The notes beneath the pieces are model-generated. The model worked only from the letters and a program-made list of their open reading frames with translations, searched no databases and was not told the DNA's origin. Shown here piece by piece: positions 1 through 7,726 of a stretch of DNA of 42,750 nucleotides. The position numbers and the translations under genes are program-made. This stretch comes from Rhizobium sp. J15 (GTDB lineage: Bacteria > Pseudomonadota > Alphaproteobacteria > Rhizobiales > Rhizobiaceae): positions 1 to 42,750 of the forward strand of contig NZ_NWSX01000053.1 in NCBI RefSeq assembly GCF_002531825.1, in the 5' to 3' direction. Numbering within the stretch: position 1 is the first letter of the stretch; each line of letters starts with the position of its first letter.

Positions 1-30
1 CAAATCCACCTTGACAGCCAACACAGATTC

Positions 31-185
31 TCATCCGGCCCTGCGGGCCACCTTCTCCCCGATGGGTAGAAGGGGGAGCAAGCGGCGCGCGCCTTGTAAA
101 ATCTGAGACGTTTTAATGGGAGCAGAGCATCGGAGGCTTGTCCCTTCTACCCAGCGGGGAGAAGGTGCCGGCAGGCGGATGAGGG
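31..185. repeat. Long imperfect inverted repeat (hairpin element)
   Basis: Two arms of about 45 bases, roughly 31-76 and 142-185, are imperfect reverse complements. The left arm contains ACCTTCTCCCCGATGGGTAG and the right arm carries its counterpart CTACCCAGCGGGGAGAAGGT. Complementarity continues inward through GAGCAAGC and GCTTGTCCC, leaving a less paired centre. The outer ends TCATCC and GGATGA also match. This looks like a non-coding intergenic palindromic element, a type common between rhizobial genes. A 67-codon open frame across it is a by-product of the repeat. It lies just downstream of gph and could fold in its transcript. Confidence 0.6.
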
Positions 186-223
186 GGCCGTAACCGCAGA
201 GGCATCGGCTTGATCGCCAAGCC

Positions 224-934
224 TCAAACCGCAACCTTCGCTGCAGAACCCTTCAGCAAATCTTCCACCAGTTCCGGCGTCAGTTCGTCGTAATGGGTGA
301 TGATGACATCCGGATCGAGGGTCGAGACGGGCACGTCCGAATAGCCGAAGGGCACGGCGATCGATGGGACGCCGGCGTTCTTCGCCACGGCGATATCGTT
401 GATGCTGTCGCCGATCATCACGGCTCGGGAGAGATTGCCGCCGGCGCGCTCGATGGTGCCGGTGAGATGGCGGGCGTCGGGTTTGCGGTGTTCGAACGTG
501 TCGCCGCCGGTGATGGCGGCGAAATAGTTGGTGAGGTCGAGCTTATCGAGCAGACCGCGCGCGAGGCTCTCCATCTTGTTGGTGCAGACGGCGAGGCGAT
601 AGCCGGCGGATTTCAGCCGGTCCATCGCGGCGACCAGGCCAGGATAGGGTTCGGTATGGCCGGGCATATTGCCGGCATAATGGGCGACGAAGCGCTCCAC
701 CAGCGGCGACAGGGCGTCTGCGGCGAGCGGATGACCGCGCAGGCGGCAGGCGCGTTCGATCATGACCCGCGCGCCCTGGCCGACGAGATGGGTGAGATCG
801 TCATAGCTGACCGGTTCGAGGCCGAGCGCCGCAATCGTATGGTTCAGGCTTTCGACGAGATCGGCATGGGTATCGAGAAGCGTTCCGTCGAGATCGAAGA
901 CGACAAGCGCCTGATGAGCGGGGGCAGGGGTCAA
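224..934 (-). CDS. gph: Phosphoglycolate phosphatase (HAD superfamily)
   Basis: This HAD hydrolase is predicted to dephosphorylate 2-phosphoglycolate, a by-product of DNA repair and oxygenase side reactions, in the cytoplasm. HAD motif I, FDLDGTLLD, is at about residues 13-21 with the two catalytic Asp. Motif II is the CTNK stretch (about 118). Motif III/IV is seen as KPDARH and MIGDSINDI near 150-178. The 236-residue length is normal for Gph. The chosen start is TTG at 934, supported by AGAGG six bases upstream; no in-frame ATG lies nearby. It is divergent from rpiA. Substrate assignment within HAD phosphatases is by family resemblance, so a related sugar-phosphate phosphatase cannot be excluded. 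Confidence 0.88.
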   Translation of the reverse strand: MTPAPAHQALVVFDLDGTLLDTHADLVESLNHTIAALGLEPVSYDDLTHLVGQGARVMIERACRLRGHPLAADALSPLVERFVAHYAGNMPGHTEPYPGLVAAMDRLKSAGYRLAVCTNKMESLARGLLDKLDLTNYFAAITGGDTFEHRKPDARHLTGTIERAGGNLSRAVMIGDSINDIAVAKNAGVPSIAVPFGYSDVPVSTLDPDVIITHYDELTPELVEDLLKGSAAKVAV

Positions 935-1163
935 GGGTTTGCCTCTTGAAGCGATGGGTCGTCATGGCGAGGGTCGCCTTCGGGAGCGACCAAGTCGCTC
1001 CTGAGGTATGTTATCGCGCGGCGGAAAGCAACGGCCTGGGGATGAGCAGGGAGGCCGCAGGCATTTGTTTCGGCTTTTCATTTTCCGTGATGATTTTGAC
1101 TTTCGTTTGCCTGGCGAGGCGTGTAAACAGCACATCCAACGCAATATCAGGAGCTGGCGGCGC

Positions 1164-1862
1164 ATGGATGCGCGCGAAATGAAGATCAAGGCCGCCGAGG
1201 CCGCACTTACCCATGTCGAAAGCGGGATGCGCCTTGGGATCGGCACCGGCAGCACGGCCGAAGAATTCGTCCGGCTGCTGGCGGAGAAGGTCGCCGGCGG
1301 CTTCAAGGTCGAGGGCGTCCCGACGTCCGAAAGGACCGCGCGGCTCTGCGTCGAACTGGGCGTGCCGCTGAAGTCGCTCGACGAGCTGCCGGCGCTGGAT
1401 CTGACGATCGACGGCGCCGATGAGGTCGACGGGGCGCTGAGACTCATCAAGGGCGGCGGCGGCGCGCTGCTGCGCGAAAAGATCGTTGCCGCCGCTTCGC
1501 AGCGGATGATCGTCATCGCCGACGAGAGCAAGCTGGTCGACACGCTCGGCGCCTACGCGCTGCCGATCGAGGTCAATCCGTTCGGCCTCGTCTCGACCCG
1601 GATGGCGATCGAAAAGGTTGCGGCCCGGCTCGGCCTTTCCGGTGAGCTCAGCCTGCGCCAATCGGGTGACGGAGAGTTTACCACGGATGGCGGCCATCAC
1701 ATCATCGATGCATCTTTTGGCCGCATTCCTGATGCAGAGGCGCTTTCGAGCGAGCTGAATTCCATACCCGGCGTCGTCGAACACGGGCTCTTTATCAATA
1801 TGGCGGCACTTGCGATCATTGCCGGTCCTGCGGGTGCGCGCACGCTGCAGGCAAACAGATAA
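1164..1862 (+). CDS. rpiA: Ribose-5-phosphate isomerase A
   Basis: RpiA interconverts ribose 5-phosphate and ribulose 5-phosphate in the non-oxidative pentose phosphate pathway. The phosphate-binding GTGSTAEEF loop is near residues 27-35, followed by the family signatures DGADEVD (about 85) and KGGGGALLREK (about 98), which carry catalytic Asp, Glu and Lys residues. The frame is open from 1008, but the ATG at 1164 gives 232 residues, the usual RpiA length, and begins directly with the conserved N-terminal helix. The DUF2059 gene begins 15 bases after its stop, so the two are probably cotranscribed. Confidence 0.95.
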   Translation: MDAREMKIKAAEAALTHVESGMRLGIGTGSTAEEFVRLLAEKVAGGFKVEGVPTSERTARLCVELGVPLKSLDELPALDLTIDGADEVDGALRLIKGGGGALLREKIVAAASQRMIVIADESKLVDTLGAYALPIEVNPFGLVSTRMAIEKVAARLGLSGELSLRQSGDGEFTTDGGHHIIDASFGRIPDAEALSSELNSIPGVVEHGLFINMAALAIIAGPAGARTLQANR

Positions 1863-1877
1863 CAGGAGCATACACTC

Positions 1878-2435
1878 ATGATGAACATTGCAGGTCTTGG
1901 CCGTTTCGCCGCTGCGACCATCGTTCTTTCCGGGCTTGCCTTCGGCTCCGCCGTCAAGGCGCAGGAAGTCTCCGATGAGCAGCTGAAGGCTGCGCGCGCG
2001 GCGATCGACGCCATCGGCGCCACGGCCCAGTTCGACAACATCCTGCCGGGCCTTGCCGAACGCCTGAAGGCCGGTCTCATTCAGGATTCGCCGAACTACC
2101 AGGATCTCATCTCCTCGACGGTCGATGCGCAGGCGCTGGCACTTGCGCCGCGCCGCGGCGATCTCGAGAAGGAAGCCGCACTCACCTATGCCAAGGCCTT
2201 CACGGTCGACGAGCTGAAGGCGATCGCCGCCTTCTACACCTCCGACGTCGGCAAGAAGCTGCTGCGCGACGGCCCGGTCGCTTCGCGCGAAACGGCGAAG
2301 GCCGCTGATATCTGGGCGCAGGGCATTTCCCGCGATCTGGAAAAGCAGAGCAATGCCGAGCTTTCCAAGGTCATCAAGGCACCGCCGCCGGCAACCGACA
2401 GCCCGGTCGCTCCGGCACCGGCCGCCCAGCAGTAA
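1878..2435 (+). CDS. Exported DUF2059 domain protein
   Basis: The first 29 residues are a Sec signal peptide: a short charged start, a hydrophobic stretch AAATIVLSGLAFGSA and a likely cleavage after VKA-QE. The mature part is helical. Its C-terminal half contains the DUF2059 pattern, with YAKAFTVDELKAIAAFYTS followed by VGKKLL (about residues 110-138). The tail is rich in Pro and Ala (PPPATDSPVAPAPAAQQ) and looks disordered. The function of DUF2059 is unknown; a periplasmic location is inferred from the signal. It follows rpiA closely and is ended by the terminator at 2458-2484. Confidence 0.85.
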   Translation: MMNIAGLGRFAAATIVLSGLAFGSAVKAQEVSDEQLKAARAAIDAIGATAQFDNILPGLAERLKAGLIQDSPNYQDLISSTVDAQALALAPRRGDLEKEAALTYAKAFTVDELKAIAAFYTSDVGKKLLRDGPVASRETAKAADIWAQGISRDLEKQSNAELSKVIKAPPPATDSPVAPAPAAQQ

Positions 2436-2457
2436 GGTCTGCCCGTCAGAATTCGCG

Positions 2458-2484
2458 AAAGCCCGGCATCGTCCGGGCTTTTTT
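2458..2484 (+). terminator. Rho-independent terminator after the rpiA operon
   Basis: GCCCGG at 2461-2466 pairs with CCGGGC at 2473-2478 around a six-base loop. Three A residues precede the stem and a run of six T follows (2479-2484). It lies 23 bases after the DUF2059 stop. Confidence 0.85.
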
Positions 2485-2520
2485 GTTATGATGGATGCCG
2501 CAACGACCGGCGAGGGCAAC

Positions 2521-2805
2521 ATGTCCGATCAATACGAAGCTGTACGAGCGCGGATATCAGGCAAGGTCCAAGGTGTGGGATTTCGCATGTGGACGCGCGA
2601 TGAAGCGTTGCGGCTCGGGGTGACAGGCTGGGTGCGCAACGACGCGGACGGATCGGTCGCTGCCCTGATCGCCGGACCGGATGGCGCGATTTCGGCGATG
2701 ATCGAGCGGTTGAAGCGCGGCCCCGCGAGCGCATCTGTTTCAGGCGTTGAGACGGAAGTGACCCGGCTTGAGAAGATGCCAACGGATTTCCGCATCACCG
2801 GCTGA
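2521..2805 (+). CDS. acyP: Acylphosphatase
   Basis: This small cytoplasmic enzyme hydrolyses carboxyl-phosphate bonds of acyl phosphates. The active-site loop GKVQGVGFRMWTRDEA (about residues 14-29) contains the phosphate-binding Arg, and GWVRNDADGSV (about 36-46) holds the catalytic Asn. At 94 residues from the ATG at 2521 it has the standard length. An upstream in-frame ATG at 2491 would add residues not found in the family. GGCGAGGG before 2521 can serve as ribosome site. It lies beyond the terminator at 2458-2484, so it needs its own promoter. Confidence 0.93.
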   Translation: MSDQYEAVRARISGKVQGVGFRMWTRDEALRLGVTGWVRNDADGSVAALIAGPDGAISAMIERLKRGPASASVSGVETEVTRLEKMPTDFRITG

Positions 2806-2816
2806 CGACAAATGTC

Positions 2817-3035
2817 TCAGTCCCAATCCTTCGAACTCTTGGCCAATTGCCATACGCCCGTCTCATCCGGCTCCACGCGCTTATTGCCGCGGTAGAAGAT
2901 CGGCTGTCCGGTTTTCTTGTCCATGGCGAAGCGGCTCGGCGTGAATTTCTCGTCCTCGTGGCCCTGAATGGCGAGGTTGAGCGCTTCCTTGAATTTGCCG
3001 GCCTTGCACAGGTTGGCGAAGAGAGTTTGATCCAT
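2817..3035 (-). CDS. Small conserved-looking hypothetical protein (72 aa)
   Basis: I do not recognise a named family. The product is short, soluble and charged. It starts MDQTLFANLCKAGKF, continues with EALNLAIQGHEDEKF, and ends in a segment with YRGNKRVEPDETGVW. It has no signal peptide or membrane segment. Two ATGs are possible; the one at 3035 is preceded by GGAG at a good distance, whereas the ATG at 3050 has no clear site. It converges with acyP, with 11 bases between the stop codons. Codon choice looks like that of its neighbours, supporting a real gene. Confidence 0.6.
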   Translation of the reverse strand: MDQTLFANLCKAGKFKEALNLAIQGHEDEKFTPSRFAMDKKTGQPIFYRGNKRVEPDETGVWQLAKSSKDWD

Positions 3036-3093
3036 GGTCTGCTCCGGCATGCTTTTCCGTTTCCCTGCATTGCCCTGCCAGCCTCGGCCGGCT

Positions 3094-3162
3094 GGGTCAA
3101 CCGTAAACGGTAGCCCGGGTCAACCGTAAACGGTAGCCCGGGTCAACCGTAAACGGCGACCG
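3094..3162. repeat. Three tandem 23-bp repeats upstream of gor
   Basis: Units start at 3094, 3117 and 3140. The first two are identical 23-mers beginning GGGTCAACCGTAAACGG. The third matches for its first 17 bases and then diverges. Each unit contains the short palindrome CCGT-AA-ACGG. The array lies between the small minus-strand gene and gor, 120-190 bases before the gor start. Tandem palindromic units at helical-turn-like spacing could be binding sites, but no protein can be named. Confidence 0.75.
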
Positions 3163-3215
3163 GGTCGACTCCGAGCAAGATTCGGCAATGGAGAACGGGA
3201 AGACGCGGGAGCGGG

Positions 3216-3245
3216 CTTTTGTTTTGAAGAGGATCGCCCCTATAT
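3216..3245 (+). promoter_or_regulatory. Possible gor promoter
   Basis: CTATAT at 3240-3245 matches the usual alphaproteobacterial -10 form. CTTTTG at 3216-3221, 18 bases upstream, is a weak -35. It lies about 40 bases ahead of gor and downstream of the 23-bp repeat array. Called by eye only. Confidence 0.3.
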
Positions 3246-3284
3246 CAGGGACGTCCTTCCTGCGATTCCCTTCCGGAGCTTCTC

Positions 3285-4670
3285 ATGTCTTCCTATGATT
3301 ACGACCTCTTCGTCATCGGCGGCGGTTCCGGGGGCGTGCGCGGCGCCCGTGTCGCCGCCTCGCTCGGCAAGAAGGTGGCGATCGCCGAGGAGTACCGCTA
3401 CGGCGGCACCTGCGTCATTCGCGGCTGTGTCCCGAAGAAGCTCTTCGTCTATGCCTCTCAGTTCCACGAGCATTTCGAGGATGCGGCGGGCTTTGGCTGG
3501 ACGGTCGGCGAAAGCAGCTTCGACTGGAAGAAACTGGTGGCGGCCAAGGATGCCGAGATCGCCCGGCTGGAAGGCCTCTACAAGAAGGGCCTCGCCGGCG
3601 CCAATGCCGAGATCCTGGAAACGCGCGCCGAGCTCGTCGATGCCCATACGGTGCGACTCGTGAAAACCGGGCAGACGGTGACGGCGAAGACCATCATGAT
3701 CGCGACCGGCGGCCGGCCGAACCCGCATGTCGCGCTCCCCGGTCACGAGCTTTGCATCTCCTCCAACGAGGCTTTTCATCTCGAGGAGCTGCCGAAATCG
3801 ATCGTCATCGCCGGCGGCGGCTATATCGCCGTCGAATTCGCCAATATCTTCCACGGTCTCGGCGTCGAGACGACGCTGATCTATCGCGGCGCCGAAATCC
3901 TGTCGCGCTTCGACGAGGATCTGAGGCGCGGGCTGCACGAGGCGATGGTCGCCAAGGGCATCCGCATTCTCTGCCATGACACGTTGCAGCAGGTTTCGAA
4001 GGGCGAGGACGGGCTCGTTCTGGAGACGCTGAACAACGGTGCGCTGCAGGCCGACGTCGTCATGCTGGCGCTCGGACGCGATCCGAACACGGAGGGCCTC
4101 GGCCTCGAAGCGGCCGGCGTCGCCGTCGATGAGCGCGGCGCCATCATCGTCGACGATTATTCCCGCACCAACGTCGAAAACATCTATGCGCTCGGCGATG
4201 TCACCAACCGGGTACAGCTGACGCCGGTGGCGATCCACGAGGCGATGTGCTTCATCGAGACCGAATACAAGAACAATCCCACCCGGCCGGATTACGAGCT
4301 GATCCCGACCGCCGTCTTCTCGCAGCCGGAGATCGGCACCGTCGGCCTGTCGGAGGAGGAGGCGGGCAAGCGGTACGGCGAGCTCGAAGTGTACCGCGCC
4401 CAGTTCCGGCCGCTGAAGGCCACGCTTTCCGGCCGGCCCGAGCGGATGATCATGAAGCTGATCGTCGATGCGGCGAGCCGCAAGGTGGTGGGCGCCCATA
4501 TCCTCGGCCATGATGCCGGCGAGATGGCGCAGCTGCTCGGCATCACGCTGAAGGCCGGCTGCACCAAGGACGATTTCGACCGGACGATGGCGCTGCATCC
4601 GACCGCGGCCGAAGAGCTCGTCACCATGTATGCGCCGAGCTATCGCATCCGCGACGGCCAGCGCGTCTAA
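3285..4670 (+). CDS. gor: Glutathione-disulfide reductase
   Basis: Gor reduces glutathione disulfide with NADPH in the cytoplasm. The FAD-binding GGGSGGVRGA loop is at residues 12-21. The redox disulfide sits in GGTCVIRGCVPKKL with Cys43 and Cys48. A second nucleotide-binding GGGYIAVEFA is at about 177, and YRGAEILSRFD in the NADPH domain fits an NADPH-type enzyme. GRDPNTEGL and YALGDVTNRVQLTPVAI form the FAD signature. The dimer-interface catalytic LHPTAAEE lies near 438. The 461-residue length is standard. The start ATG is preceded by GGAG. The 23-bp tandem repeats upstream are candidate regulatory sites. Confidence 0.95.
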   Translation: MSSYDYDLFVIGGGSGGVRGARVAASLGKKVAIAEEYRYGGTCVIRGCVPKKLFVYASQFHEHFEDAAGFGWTVGESSFDWKKLVAAKDAEIARLEGLYKKGLAGANAEILETRAELVDAHTVRLVKTGQTVTAKTIMIATGGRPNPHVALPGHELCISSNEAFHLEELPKSIVIAGGGYIAVEFANIFHGLGVETTLIYRGAEILSRFDEDLRRGLHEAMVAKGIRILCHDTLQQVSKGEDGLVLETLNNGALQADVVMLALGRDPNTEGLGLEAAGVAVDERGAIIVDDYSRTNVENIYALGDVTNRVQLTPVAIHEAMCFIETEYKNNPTRPDYELIPTAVFSQPEIGTVGLSEEEAGKRYGELEVYRAQFRPLKATLSGRPERMIMKLIVDAASRKVVGAHILGHDAGEMAQLLGITLKAGCTKDDFDRTMALHPTAAEELVTMYAPSYRIRDGQRV

Positions 4671-4776
4671 AGCGCGTCGCGATCTTTCAGATTCGCTCCC
4701 TACGCTTTAGCTCTTTGTTTTTACGCATGTCGTTGCCGCAAAACCGCTGCACACTTTTGCGCGGCATGCTGTAGGC
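4671..4776. repeat. Dispersed rhizobial intergenic hairpin repeat (RIME-like)
   Basis: The stretch after gor starts AAAGCGCGTCGCGATCTTTC and ends with a hairpin in which GCCGCAAAA near 4735 pairs imperfectly with TTTTGCGCGGC near 4755, flanked by GCATG and CATGC. I recognise this wording as a repeat seen many times between genes in Rhizobium genomes, but its copy number could not be tested here. It separates the convergent gor and TadG-like genes and may act in transcript ends. Confidence 0.6.
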
Positions 4777-4783
4777 AAAATCC

Positions 4784-6076
4784 TTAACTGGTGATGCGCG
4801 GCGCGCGGATGACCTTCAGGAACAGCGCCTTCATCGCATCGGCGATACCTTCGGTCGGCGTCACCTCGAAATAGAGACCTGGCGAGGCGCATTCCTGCAT
4901 CTTCGTCGGGATCTGGCTCTGGAAGGGGCTGATCCAGGTATTGTACCAGCTGTTTTTCGGCAGAGGCAGGTAGGTGGTGTAGAGCACGGCGATCCTGATG
5001 CCCTTATCCTTCAGCGGCTTGCAGAAGGAGGTGTCGATCGGCTCCTGGCATCGTTTGCCGGTGAGTCTCTTGGTGCAGCCCTTCGGCTTCTCGCTGTCGC
5101 CGACGCCGTCCGAAACGAAGAACAGGATCTTCTGCCGCGTCGTGGAGGTGCTGCCGTCGCCGGGGTTGGTGATGATGTCGTTCATCTGCGTCAGAGCGTT
5201 GTCGAAGCTTGTCTGCTGGTCGTTGTTGTAGCCCTGATACGGAATGGTCATCAGATCAACGGCGTCGGTATAGGTGCGTACCTGATCGAGATTGTCGGTC
5301 GGATCGGAGATGGTGGTGAGCTTGGCGTCTTCGGCCTTGGTGCCGAAGGTGTAGACGCCCATTTGGAATTGATTGGTGGAAACCCGCGTCGCTTTTGCGG
5401 TCTGCGTCAGTTCCTTGGTCGCCTGGCGCACGACGTCGATGCGCATGCTGACGCCGAGCTTCTTGGCGAGATTGTAGTAGTTGTTTTTGTTTTGCGTTTC
5501 GTGACAGGCGAAGGCGCAGCTGTCACTGGTGTTCTTTTCCATCGTTGAGACGTCGTTGGCGGTGGCACCGACGCCCATCGAGGGCGTGTTGTCGAGCAGG
5601 ATGTAGAAATCCATGAAGGAGGCGGTCTGATATTCGGCCGTCGCCGTGCCCGAGATAGTGATCGAATCCCGGCCGAGAACGCGCATGAAGGTAGTCGGCA
5701 CGGTCGCCGTGAAGGAAACTTGCGAGTTCAGCTTGTTGGCGGCCTTGGTGACGTCGATGCCGAGATCGACTTGAATATCGGTGAGCTCGCCCGACATCTG
5801 AGACATGAAGATGTTGCGGGCATCGGTTTTGCCAAGCGAGATCGTGCCGTTGCCACTCATCGTCATCGCGGCGGCGACCGCTCCGGATTTTTCGGCGATC
5901 GAACCGACGGCGGCGGCATCGGCGGCGGCGTAAAGCTGCGTCCTCAGGCTCAATGCATGGGCGAAATCCACAGCCATGCCGGCGGCGCCAAGCAGCGGCA
6001 GCATCAGCAGCGCAGTCATGATGCCAAAATTGCCCGAGCGGTCCGATATGAAACCGGGCGGAAGGATCGCCATCAC
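4784..6076 (-). CDS. TadG-like pilus/adhesion protein with vWA domain
   Basis: The N-terminus has the Tad-type membrane anchor: after RSGNFGIMTALLMLPLLGAA (about residues 13-32) comes VDFAHALSLRTQLYAAADAAAV. A von Willebrand A-like domain starts near 155 with FYILLDNTPSMG. Its metal-site motif reads D-N-T-P-S, Thr replacing the usual middle Ser. FFVSDGVGD near 325 is a further vWA strand. TadG proteins are membrane-anchored parts of Flp/Tad surface systems, facing the periplasm. No other tad gene is in this window. The start could be either of two adjacent ATGs (6076 or 6073). It is divergent from the class II DAHP synthase. Exact role unknown. Confidence 0.8.
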   Translation of the reverse strand: MMAILPPGFISDRSGNFGIMTALLMLPLLGAAGMAVDFAHALSLRTQLYAAADAAAVGSIAEKSGAVAAAMTMSGNGTISLGKTDARNIFMSQMSGELTDIQVDLGIDVTKAANKLNSQVSFTATVPTTFMRVLGRDSITISGTATAEYQTASFMDFYILLDNTPSMGVGATANDVSTMEKNTSDSCAFACHETQNKNNYYNLAKKLGVSMRIDVVRQATKELTQTAKATRVSTNQFQMGVYTFGTKAEDAKLTTISDPTDNLDQVRTYTDAVDLMTIPYQGYNNDQQTSFDNALTQMNDIITNPGDGSTSTTRQKILFFVSDGVGDSEKPKGCTKRLTGKRCQEPIDTSFCKPLKDKGIRIAVLYTTYLPLPKNSWYNTWISPFQSQIPTKMQECASPGLYFEVTPTEGIADAMKALFLKVIRAPRITS

Positions 6077-6294
6077 ATGTCCCCAATGTTGAAACTCTTT
6101 CCGCTTCTACATGCAAAGTCTAAAATATGGGGAAAGCGACATGGTATATTCCGGTTTAACCAGTGAATGCGGACTGCAGAGGCGAGGCTATAAGCTTGCG
6201 GCGATTGGCCTTTGCAAGGCTGATCTAAAAGTCTATAAGCCGCCAAATATTAAGACAGGGCATCCCGGCGATGGATGTGAGTGAGGTGAGTGTG

Positions 6295-7668
6295 ATGGCA
6301 GAGAATTGGACCCCGAGCAGCTGGCGGCAGAAACCGATCCTGCAGGTTCCCGAATATCCTGATGCGGCCGCTTTGGCGGCAACGGAAGCCCAGCTCGCCA
6401 GCTATCCGCCGCTCGTCTTCGCAGGCGAGGCGCGCCGCCTGAAGAAGCATCTTGCCAATGTCGCAGAAGGCAACGGCTTCCTGCTTCAGGGCGGCGACTG
6501 CGCCGAGAGCTTCGCCGAACACGGCGCCGACAATATTCGCGACTTCTTCCGCGCCTTCCTGCAGATGGCCGTCGTCCTGACCTTCGGCGCACAGCTGCCG
6601 GTCGTCAAGGTCGGCCGCATCGCCGGCCAGTTCGCCAAGCCGCGGTCGTCGAACGTCGAGAATCAGGGCGACGTGACGCTGCCGGCCTATCGCGGCGATA
6701 TCATCAATGGCATCGAGTTCACCGAAGAGTCGCGCATTCCGAACCCGGAACGCCAGGCCATGGCCTACCGCCAGTCGGCCGCGACGCTGAACCTTCTGCG
6801 CGCCTTCGCGATGGGCGGCTATGCCAACCTCGAAAACGTGCATCAGTGGATGCTGGGTTTCGTCAAGGACAGCCCGCAGGGTGAGCGCTATCGCAAGCTT
6901 GCCGACCGCATCAGCGAAACCATGGATTTCATGAAGGCGATCGGCATCACCTCGGAAAACCAGCCGAGCCTGCGCGAGACCGATTTCTTCACCAGCCACG
7001 AGGCGCTGCTGCTCGGCTACGAGGAGGCGCTGACCCGCGTCGACTCCACCTCGGGCGACTGGTACGCCACATCGGGACATATGATCTGGATCGGCGACCG
7101 CACGCGCCAGGCCGACCATGCGCATATCGAATATTGCCGCGGCATCAAGAACCCGATCGGCCTGAAATGCGGCCCGTCGCTGCAGGCCGACGATCTGCTG
7201 CAGCTGATCGATATCCTGAACCCGGCCAATGAAGCCGGCCGCCTGACGCTGATCTGCCGCTTCGGCCATGAGAAGGTCGCTGAAAACCTGCCGCGCCTCA
7301 TCCGCGCCGTCGAGCGCGAAGGCCGCAAGGTCGTCTGGTCCTGCGATCCGATGCACGGCAACACGATCACGCTCAACAACTACAAGACCCGTCCCTTCGA
7401 GCGGATCCTGTCGGAAGTCGAAAGCTTCTTCCAGATCCACCGCGCCGAAGGCACGCATCCCGGCGGCATCCATGTCGAAATGACCGGCAAGGACGTGACG
7501 GAATGCACCGGCGGCGCCCGCGCCGTCACCGCCGACGATCTGCAGGACCGCTACCACACCCATTGCGATCCGCGCCTCAACTCCGACCAGGCACTCGAGC
7601 TCGCCTTCCTGCTTGCCGAGCGCATGAAGGGCGGCCGCGACGAGAAGCGTATGGTCGTCAACGGCTGA
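6295..7668 (+). CDS. aroG: Class II (plant-type) 3-deoxy-7-phosphoheptulonate synthase
   Basis: This enzyme condenses phosphoenolpyruvate and erythrose 4-phosphate, the first step of the shikimate pathway. Class II signatures are GGDCAESF with metal-ligand Cys69, RIAGQFAKPRS (about 108-118), the ETDFFTSHEALLLGYE segment (about 225), CGPSLQ and DPMHGNT (about 350-356), and the C-terminal HPGGIHVEMTG. The ATG at 6295 has GAGGTGAG upstream and gives 457 residues beginning MAENWTPSSW, typical of rhizobial homologues. An in-frame ATG at 6271 is less well placed. A terminator follows at 7695-7719. A class I enzyme for the same reaction is encoded at 15570-16637. Confidence 0.93.
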   Translation: MAENWTPSSWRQKPILQVPEYPDAAALAATEAQLASYPPLVFAGEARRLKKHLANVAEGNGFLLQGGDCAESFAEHGADNIRDFFRAFLQMAVVLTFGAQLPVVKVGRIAGQFAKPRSSNVENQGDVTLPAYRGDIINGIEFTEESRIPNPERQAMAYRQSAATLNLLRAFAMGGYANLENVHQWMLGFVKDSPQGERYRKLADRISETMDFMKAIGITSENQPSLRETDFFTSHEALLLGYEEALTRVDSTSGDWYATSGHMIWIGDRTRQADHAHIEYCRGIKNPIGLKCGPSLQADDLLQLIDILNPANEAGRLTLICRFGHEKVAENLPRLIRAVEREGRKVVWSCDPMHGNTITLNNYKTRPFERILSEVESFFQIHRAEGTHPGGIHVEMTGKDVTECTGGARAVTADDLQDRYHTHCDPRLNSDQALELAFLLAERMKGGRDEKRMVVNG

Positions 7669-7694
7669 GACCAGGCTGAAACGAATAACGGAAA

Positions 7695-7719
7695 AACCCG
7701 GCGTGATGCCGGGTTTTTT
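7695..7719. terminator. Bidirectional rho-independent terminator
   Basis: AACCCGGC (7695-7702) and GCCGGGTT (7708-7715) form an 8-bp perfect stem around GTGAT. Six T follow on the plus strand (7714-7719), and five T follow on the minus strand. It therefore serves both the DAHP synthase gene from the left and the ABC transporter gene from the right. Confidence 0.9.
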
Positions 7720-7726
7720 ATTGCCT

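Noticed and set aside
1011..2522. 503-codon minus-strand open frame opposite rpiA and the DUF2059 gene
   Set aside because: It spans two well-supported genes and their spacer on the other strand and has no motif or ribosome site.
3094..3162. CRISPR-like reading of the 23-bp repeats
   Set aside because: Units abut with no spacers and there are only three; no cas gene is present.
6077..6294. Aromatic-rich leader peptide before the class II DAHP synthase
   Set aside because: Short frames were checked. None has clustered Tyr, Phe or Trp codons or a following terminator; only a repeated CTATAAGC and a small hairpin are present.
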